Shown here in pieces: positions 57,327 through 64,000 of a stretch of 64,000 bases of DNA. The stretch is taken from positions 1,488,001-1,552,000 of the forward strand of contig PZJY01000005.1 in the NCBI GenBank assembly GCA_031472005.1. The letters run 5' to 3'. The stretch's first letter is position 1, and every line of letters begins with the position of its first letter. The position numbers and the translations under genes are program-made. Origin of the DNA: Tetracladium setigerum (Eukaryota; Ascomycota; Leotiomycetes; Helotiales). The notes beneath the pieces are model-generated. The model had not been told where the DNA came from and searched no databases. It saw only the letters and a list, made by a program, of their open reading frames with translations.

Positions 57327-58303
57327 CTACTGTCTCTGATAAGTAACCTTAATCGGGGCTCCCTCAAGCACCATCCCAGCAGTACCCTCCTTCGCACTTA
57401 TCGCACCAGTCTCACTCTCATATTCCACGAACGCAATGCCCTTTCTTCCCGGCACAAGTCTGACTTCTCTGAAGCCCTCGAACCTAGCAAAGATACCCTC
57501 AATATCGACTCCAGCCTCTGGCAAGCCCTGCACGAACAGAATCTTGTTGGGAGGTAGATATTCATCTGGAATGACAGGTGCAGCAGAAGCATTGGTAGAT
57601 TTGAGACCAGCGCCACGCGAGGCTTTGATGGGCCCTGTGGCGAGGGGTACGCTGCTGGCGGCAGCGGTTCGTTTGAGTGCTGCTTGTTGTGTTGCGAGCT
57701 CGAGGGCCCTTTTCTTGTCTATATGTGATCAATTAGCAAAGCCATTTTAAACCAACAAGACGAAAGCAAATATTGTATTCTACGCCACATCGTACAATGA
57801 AAACCCAAAATCTTGCATTGCGAACCAAAGGATCGACATAAAGACCAAGAACAAAACAAACCTTTCTCGGCAATCCTCCTTCTCTTATGCCCCTCAAACT
57901 CCTCTCCCCCATCACCCTTCTCCTCCGCTCTCCTCTTCACAAACGCATCACTTCTCGTCTTCGCATACGCCAACTGCATTTCCTTCCCAAAGATCTCCAA
58001 CCCTTGGATATCCTCAATCGCTTTCGTCGCACTCTCGACCGTATCAAACACTACAAAAGCCTGTCCCTTGGCTTTCAGATTCGTCTTAGCCACGATCTCA
58101 AGGATGGTGCCATATTCGGAGAAGAGTTCAGTAAGGGCAGAGATGAGCTCGGCGGGCTTGATGCGCTCTTCGAGGTTGCGGACGTAGACTCTGTGAAGGG
58201 TGTGGGGTTAGTTGTGGAGGTGCGAAGGGAGGGAACGAGACGTGTCGAGGTGCAATGACACGTACGTTGCGTTTGGCGCCGGAGCACCTTGTTGAGATGC
58301 CAT
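57327..58303 (-). CDS. U1A/U2B''-type snRNP protein with two RRMs
   Basis: Spliceosomal snRNA-binding protein. Exons 58266-58303, 57862-58190 and 57327-57718, all in phase, give 252 residues. RRM1 follows a short N-terminus (MASQQGAPAPNAT) and shows RNP2 as VYVRNL and RNP1 as KGQAFVVFD, with EERIKPAELISALTELFSEY between them and ending in QLAYAKTRSD, typical of U1A/U2B''. A basic linker (HKRRRIAEKDKKRALELATQ) leads to RRM2 with RNP2 ILFVQGLPE, RNP1 GIAFVEYE and the end APIKVTYQRQ. Fungi may use one protein for both snRNPs; I cannot say which it binds. The frame is intact. Confidence 0.92.
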
Positions 58304-58696
58304 CTTTAACAAGCGATCTGTATGATTTTGTGGTTGTTGGTGTTGGATAAGAAGGGAGGGAACATCCAAGAAGTTCTGATGAGGTTGAAATATGGCTTGG
58401 CGTACAATTGGTAGTTCAGCCTCGTCCTTCAGCCTTATTTTTTGGCTGTCCTGATCAGCCAGACTCAGTTCTGTATTGATTTATATAGCGTGTTATAGAT
58501 GGCTCTCATTGGTTGCTCATTATTTCATCCGGTAAGCAAGATTCCCTAGCATTAGCTATGGAAGTTATCTTCTCATCTATCCCATGCTCTAAGTCAGCCG
58601 AATCCAAGACTCTCTCGTTTTCTTCCCCATACCAAAACGGTTTTATGCCATCGCTTACAAAGGCCCTCCGTAACGCTACATCTAAATTACATCTTT
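58304..58696. other. Intergenic between U1A-like and GEA genes
   Basis: 393 bp holding the promoter of the U1A-like gene and the 3' flank of the ArfGEF. No specific element recognised. Confidence 0.4.
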
Positions 58697-61600
58697 CTAC
58701 ACAACTACAGCTTCGGACGATTTCTTCTTCTCTTCCACTATCTCCTTCTGCCCCTCAAGATCCAATTCCTTCCTCAAATCTGGCAAGAACCGATCAAGTC
58801 TCTTCCAAGTTTCCACCCACAGTTTTTCTTGTGACGGATCTACGCTAGGAGCGACGAGGAAGCCACTGCTTGACATTACAAGAAGGATGTTCTTGAGACT
58901 TTCAGGTACTGCTTCTTCCTATTCAAGAGTTAGCACAGCGCATATGCGATCAAGAAATGGAACTTACCAGACTATCTCCTTGGCCGCTATTCATTAGTCT
59001 GTCCATTATATCAAGGATTTTCAGCCATAGATCTAGCATACCCTCCCATTTGGAAAGTAGAACCAAATAGTGCAAAAAGATCCTGCACAAAAGTGTTGCA
59101 GCTTGAACTCTAGTCTCGCTCATGCCAACCGGATCTGAAGAGTAGACTTCAGGCTTCAAAAGTTTGACAATCAATGGGAACAAAACTTCGCTGAAGATAG
59201 CCGTCCATTCGTCGTGTTCACCGGATGTCAACTCAGGTGACAGAAGAGATCGTTGCAGGGAAGAGAAGGCCTGATGACGAATCTCTCGGCAAGGATTTGT
59301 GCATTGAGTAGTGAGTGCGTTAAAGATGGGGACCAGTACGCTGCCCATGCTTCGTTATTTTCCAAGTGAGATTGTTGCATCAAAACAGGTATTCTGGATG
59401 TCAAAGAATAAATCATGGTGATTGCTTTTACACCGCGGGCAACAGCAGCTTCGTCCCTATAATTTGGTCAGTTGCAGGAAAATATTGAAATATCAACGGA
59501 CAACTTACTGTGGTTTTGATTGGGGTTTTGGCTGTGGTCCACGGCGGGTTCTCTTGTCCTGCTTCTGCTCTACATGGGCCCCAACACTTCCAGCTGTCGC
59601 AAACTCGTTCAGTAGAGCCACGGCAGATTCGTAATTATCAGCCATGATTGTTGGTGGTGACCCAATTGCCACGCCTTCCAATATTTCGAACACGGTAGGT
59701 GCGGCTTTGGCATTGGCGGTAAGATTCTTCAAGATCACCCAGAAATCCGGAGATGTCATTATTTCGTTTCGGAGAGGTCCTGGCTCCTTGATGCAGCGAT
59801 TCAGTCCCTGGAGTACAAGAGATGCTGACCTATCAAGTTGGTTCTTTTTGAAGCTGGAGATGGTGTGAAGTACAACTGGAACGCGCAGGAAAGAGTGTTC
59901 CTGAAATGGTCAGCTAAATCATTACAGTAAAAAGGAATCTGCTTACATAACTGGCGTGAAGAAGGTTAAGTAGGTAGTAGATCGTCCTTGATGTCATGAT
60001 ACTGTGCCAGCTCTTCTGATTGCGCATAACGTTTTGTAACGCCTCGGCAACGTCTGCACCAAGCGCAGCGATAGTCTCCTCGTCACGGAGAGCAAGGACA
60101 GTACATAGCTCCAAGATGTAGACCATGGATGGGTCATATATTGGTGCGTTCGGAGCTACCCTCTGTCCATTTGTCGGAGTTGAATTGTCTGTTTCGGATT
60201 TGACACTGATAACGATAGTGGAGGGGTCATCAGGTAGTTGCGAAAGAAGAGCTTGAATCAATGGCTTCAAGGACTCAACAGACATTGTTCTACACGAGGT
60301 TAGCGTTGTCAATGGTTCTAAAAAAATCAAGACTTACACCACATTAGCGAAGACATCTCCCATATTGGAAGCATTGATACAGTCAACAGTGCAGAGGGTG
60401 CTTTCCACCTCCTCACTAGACGGTTCCGGAGGATCATCTGCAGCGTAGCTTGAGATGTAGGAGGTGAAGGCAGAGAAAAGGCCAGAGTCATTAGCTTTCT
60501 GGCTGCGATCAATAACTTGTGATGGGCTCTGTAACGGAATTGGCGAAATTTTAAGTGGATTTGGATCGAAGAATGGTGGTATCAGAGAATTCACAAACAA
60601 ATTCAACCATATTCGAACAACCTAGGCCGTGTTAATTACAGAATCAAAAAGTAAAGTCATCGATAACTTACGTATTTCCAACTGTTGACAATCATGGTGT
60701 GACTTTCAGTAACGACACGGAAAAGGATGACAGTCGCCAATTGAGCTTTGAAATCGCGCCCAAATTTGACTGCCAACTCGCTGACCATAACACTCATTCC
60801 CTCAGCCTGCAGTTCAGTGTTGAGAGTAGTATTGGAGGTGGTTTCAGTGGCAAGCGAGGTAATGTAACTGAGACAGTAGACGATCTGATCGACAGCATCG
60901 GTATTGCCATATTTCGTGGCAATCCGAGCACACTCGTCAAATCCAGTTGTGACCCGCAAGAAGACTGCATCATCACTGGCAGACATAAAGACATAGGATA
61001 GTGTTGCAACTACAGGTCTCCAAGTAGCTGCAAACATATCAGCATCATAAATGTTTGTGTTGGTGAGAACAAGTCCTCCAGCCGACTCTGTCTTCAAAAG
61101 AAGCTCCTTCCACGCATAATCGAACGCAAATTTGTTGTCGTGCTCGTCAGGCAAGATAATCTCGTTTGCTTTGATTGAGTTGTAAATCTGAGTGAGATAT
61201 TCAGGAGGGAAGTCCTTTCCGGCATTTACACCCCGCAGGTTCTTTGCAAACGATTCATTCGACATTCGAGCGGATGCTTTGACATTTGGATTGTATGAGT
61301 CGGTGTTGAGCATGAGAATTGCGTATGTCAAGACGAAAACTCCGTCTTTGTCGGTGAGGCCTTCAGGAACATCACTTGCACAGTAATGTTCAGCGAATAC
61401 AGTGACGATTCGCTCAATGAGAGCAGATTCTCCTGGTAACCTGAAGGACTCCAATAACTCGCGTAACGCTTCATCCACACGTTTGCCGTTGAAGTCAAAT
61501 GTATCCATCAGGGCATCAGTAACGGCTTCGTTGCCCTTCTTCGAGATGAATTCTCCAAACTGCTTTTTGTTCACACGAGTTGTACCCTTCAAGAAAGTGG

Positions 61601-63791
61601 CAACACTCTTGGCATTCTTGGGATCGTCGATGATTCCCTGAGCATGCAAGTAGGCCAGCCCACCCTTCGGATTCTCATTGAATTTCTCCGCTCCCTTAAT
61701 GATAAGCTTCTTTCTCCTACGATTTTCACGAAGTACTGCCTGGTCAGGATACCCTTCGTATACCGGTTCGTCGTCCAATCTTTCGGCAATAAATTCGATG
61801 TAACCGAGTAATGCATCCAGGCAAAGAGGTGGAACGCTGGTTGTGCTCCAAGTTGCTGAGTCTGGAATGGAATTCCTCGACAGTAGTCCAACCATATCCT
61901 CGCACAGATCGCTTCGATCAACCTCACAATCATAATTGACAAAGAGCTCAACCATGTAGCTTGGTATCCTCGCGAGAGCACCCACACTTTCTACCATAGC
62001 TTCCCTGGCATCCGGTTTCCTGGAACCTCCTTCCATGCCCAGCTTTTGTCGATCCTTAACTGGGACAGGAGTTGATCTCCCACTGCTGGCCTGAGAAGGA
62101 GGTGGCTTGACGAGTTTTGGAGCTTGTGGAACTCCATCATAAAGAGATGGGTCAATACCTGGCTCCCTGGGTATCTCAACCCGAGGATGCAAACAAGCGA
62201 CCAAGTACGAAAGAAATAGTTCCTGTTGTAACTTCAATACTCCTCGGCAAGTAGCCAATAGGGTGCCAGCAACAATGAGCGATTCGTTCAGAATGGACAT
62301 ATTGTCTGAGCGAACAAGTTGAAACAAGTATCGACACAATCGATCCTCGGCCAAAGTTGCGAGGGAAGGATGCTTCGAGATGGAAGGCCCAGCAACTTCC
62401 AGTGCCACATCGATAATCCTTAAGGCCATCACTCTCATTGCATCAGCATGTTGACGATCATGCGGATCCAGTAGATCCACCAAAACTCTGAACAGCTCTC
62501 TGATAGAAGGTAAAGAGTAGGGCTTTATGGGAGCATCATCCGAAGTTTCTGACGCTGGTCCAATTCCAACTTCAGAAGTGCCGTCGGTCGATGCAGTAGG
62601 TGGTCCATTTCTGCTCTTGTCGAAACTTGAGGACGATGCCCGGTTTTCTGCTGGAGGTGCTGCAAGAGAAGAGGTCACCGCATCATTGCTATTTGCCGAT
62701 GGGTCCATTTTCACGAGGTCCATATCCTCCTTTGTTTTCTCATCCAATGCGCCAACCTCCTCGCCTGCCTCTATCTCAAGATGCTTCAATCTTTCAAAAA
62801 TGACTTGACACATCTTGACCATAGACATCTCCGCTGATCTTCGAAGGAGCTCAGACAATCTTGACTGGCAGCACATGCTAAGCCCTGTCTCCATCATCTC
62901 ACAAACACTTTCGTCGCTTAGCAAATCCCCTCCTGGTCCAGATAGCATCCCCTCCATAAGTTTCAGTATCCGTAGGAGCACTATCTCGTCTGCCGCAGAA
63001 TCAGATGCTTCAAATCGGCAGTGTGTGATAGCACCAGAAAGTGACTGCATAGCAAGTGACAATCGTGGCGAATCGGGGCTTATAAGGTTGTAATTGAAGA
63101 ATTTCGTTATAGCAACCAAAGCGAGTGAGGTAATAGGGGCCGAAGTGGCGGAAGCCTGAATGACCTGCAAGAATGGATGTAATAAAGACGGTGTATCGAA
63201 AGTGTGTATATCTGAATCTCAATTAGTGCTTTGCCTTTGAAAAGACCAGCCATAACTACCTTTACAACCCGCCAATTCTCTCCTCAATCGCCCAAAACCA
63301 GCCATGAGTGGATTGTCCTGCAGACTCTTCCCCTTCTTCCCTCTTAATCCCCACCTGTTGGCTGATCCAGAGTCATCACCACCCTCCGCGAAACCCATAG
63401 GCGCTCTCCCCTTCTGCCCCTTTCGGCTCGAGGCATCATCTCTAGGTGTTCCAGGCCGGGAACCTTGCAGACTCGGACTACCTCCACCTCCCAGTATTGA
63501 AGAGACAGACGAGTGCGCCCAGCGCGCGTGCTTGCGCATGGCAGACGTGACTGTGATACATTCTGTTGTGATCAAGGCGACAGGATCGACCGCCACAGAG
63601 ACAGATGTCCTTCTTGACTCCCCCATTGCAGCAGCGCCAGTTCGTGGAGCTCGTTCAAAGCTACTTCTGCTGAAATCATTCGTCAGGGAAGATATGTCGG
63701 CGTCTAGGATGGAAGTTGAAGGCGCGCCGATCGTATATCCTCCTTGGAGTTGAGGAGAGGCTGTGGAAGCAACATCACTATCCGAACTCAT
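58697..63791 (-). CDS. GEA/GBF1-type Sec7 guanine nucleotide exchange factor for Arf, one frame break
   Basis: Activates Arf GTPases at the early Golgi for COPI traffic. Seven exons: 63260-63791, 60672-63211, 60338-60621, 59947-60289, 59509-59900, 58968-59456 and 58697-58918, about 1600 residues. The ATG at 63791 begins MSSDSDVASTASPQLQGG; the frame is open further upstream without a Met. The DCB/HUS part has DTPSLLHPFLQVIQAS and SAPITSLALVAITKFFNYNL. The Sec7 domain spans about residues 684-870 (KGGLAYLHAQG; SFRLPGESALIERIV with the catalytic Glu finger; YAILMLNTDSYNPNVK). HDS domains follow, ending KEIVEEKKKSSEAVVV. One base is missing near 59327-59331: EAWAAYWSP must join IFNALTTQCTNPCREIRHQ. 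Yeast needs at least one of the two Gea proteins, so the break is probably a sequence error. Confidence 0.93.
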
Positions 63792-64000
63792 TGGTAATGA
63801 TTCGAATGTGTCCTCGGGATTATGAATTAAAGGAAAGTCTACTTCGAGGCAAGTAGATTGGTCTTCGATCTCGACAGTCTTGTCGTTGTACAGTAGGTAT
63901 AAAAATGAGGCGCTCCTTAATACAAAATATAACAGGGCCCCGAACTCTTTTTGTAAGTCAAGATGCTGCAAGGCTCCAAGTGTTCAAATTCCCGACACGT
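63792..64000. other. Upstream region of the ArfGEF gene
   Basis: Probable 5' leader. The GEA frame stays open to 63971 but has no ATG, so this is taken as UTR or promoter; an upstream exon beyond the window edge cannot be excluded. Confidence 0.4.

Noticed and set aside
61310..61345. Tyr-Ala instead of Tyr-Ser in the Sec7 domain as a sign of altered brefeldin A sensitivity
   Set aside because: Tyr-Ala at this position is usual for GBF1-type exchange factors, so it is not a special feature.
1..64000. Transposons, CRISPR arrays, rRNA and tRNA genes
   Set aside because: I saw no transposase or reverse transcriptase motif, no long terminal repeat pair, no spaced repeat array and no foldable RNA gene.

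Overview
The window is nuclear DNA of a filamentous ascomycete (Pezizomycotina). The evidence is spliced genes with many short GT-AG introns (about 45-80 nt), fungal-type orthologs throughout (Golgi apyrase Ynd1, Env9-like SDR, Suv3, Elp4, Sen34, Syf1, Vma8, Gea-type ArfGEF), and two HET-domain genes, a family greatly expanded in this group. A Leotiomycete-like origin is plausible, but I cannot establish it from the sequence alone. There are no bacterial operons, insertion sequences or CRISPR arrays, and I found no tRNA or rRNA gene.

Layout. 0.4-7 kb: a complex I subunit (NDUFS4) and ATP synthase subunit f diverge from a 269-bp gap, followed by a 1257-residue low-complexity protein with an RGG tail. 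7.7-15 kb: an aminotransferase, a PNPOx-like protein and a GH3 beta-glucosidase with a PA14 insert. 15.8-23.5 kb: Suv3 helicase diverging from a VAMP7-type R-SNARE, a small unknown protein, and a G-patch protein diverging from an Env9-like SDR. 23.5-27.1 kb: 3.7 kb without a recognisable gene, leading to the Golgi apyrase. 30-33 kb: a Nudix/DUF4743 hydrolase diverging from a Hikeshi/Opi10 protein. 33-40 kb: the accessory island, with a palindrome-rich noncoding stretch and two tandem but dissimilar HET-domain genes, the second carrying an internal TGA. 40.6-48 kb: RPB8 diverging from ELP4, a short two-exon membrane protein diverging from SEN34, and an Asi3-like RING protein. 50-58 kb: SYF1 diverging from VMA8, a Myb-like protein and a U1A/U2B''-type RNA-binding protein. 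58.7-63.8 kb: a GEA/GBF1-type Sec7 ArfGEF.

Most genes are housekeeping: RNA processing (Sen34, Syf1, U1A-like, Suv3), Golgi traffic (ArfGEF, R-SNARE, apyrase), mitochondrial energy supply, vacuolar acidification and transcription. Seven neighbouring pairs are divergently transcribed from short shared gaps.

The most unusual features are these. (1) Ten separate reading-frame breaks in eight otherwise conserved genes are each repaired by assuming one lost base, usually in a short homopolymer. Some of these genes should be essential, so this looks like a sequence-quality signature rather than gene decay. (2) VMA8 needs two GC-AG introns and an 11-nt microexon. (3) ATP synthase f has a 15-nt microexon. 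(4) The second HET gene is cut by one in-frame TGA, with a conserved-looking tail beyond it. (5) An 86-residue two-exon membrane protein lies between ELP4 and SEN34. (6) A cluster of near-perfect palindromes sits upstream of the HET pair.
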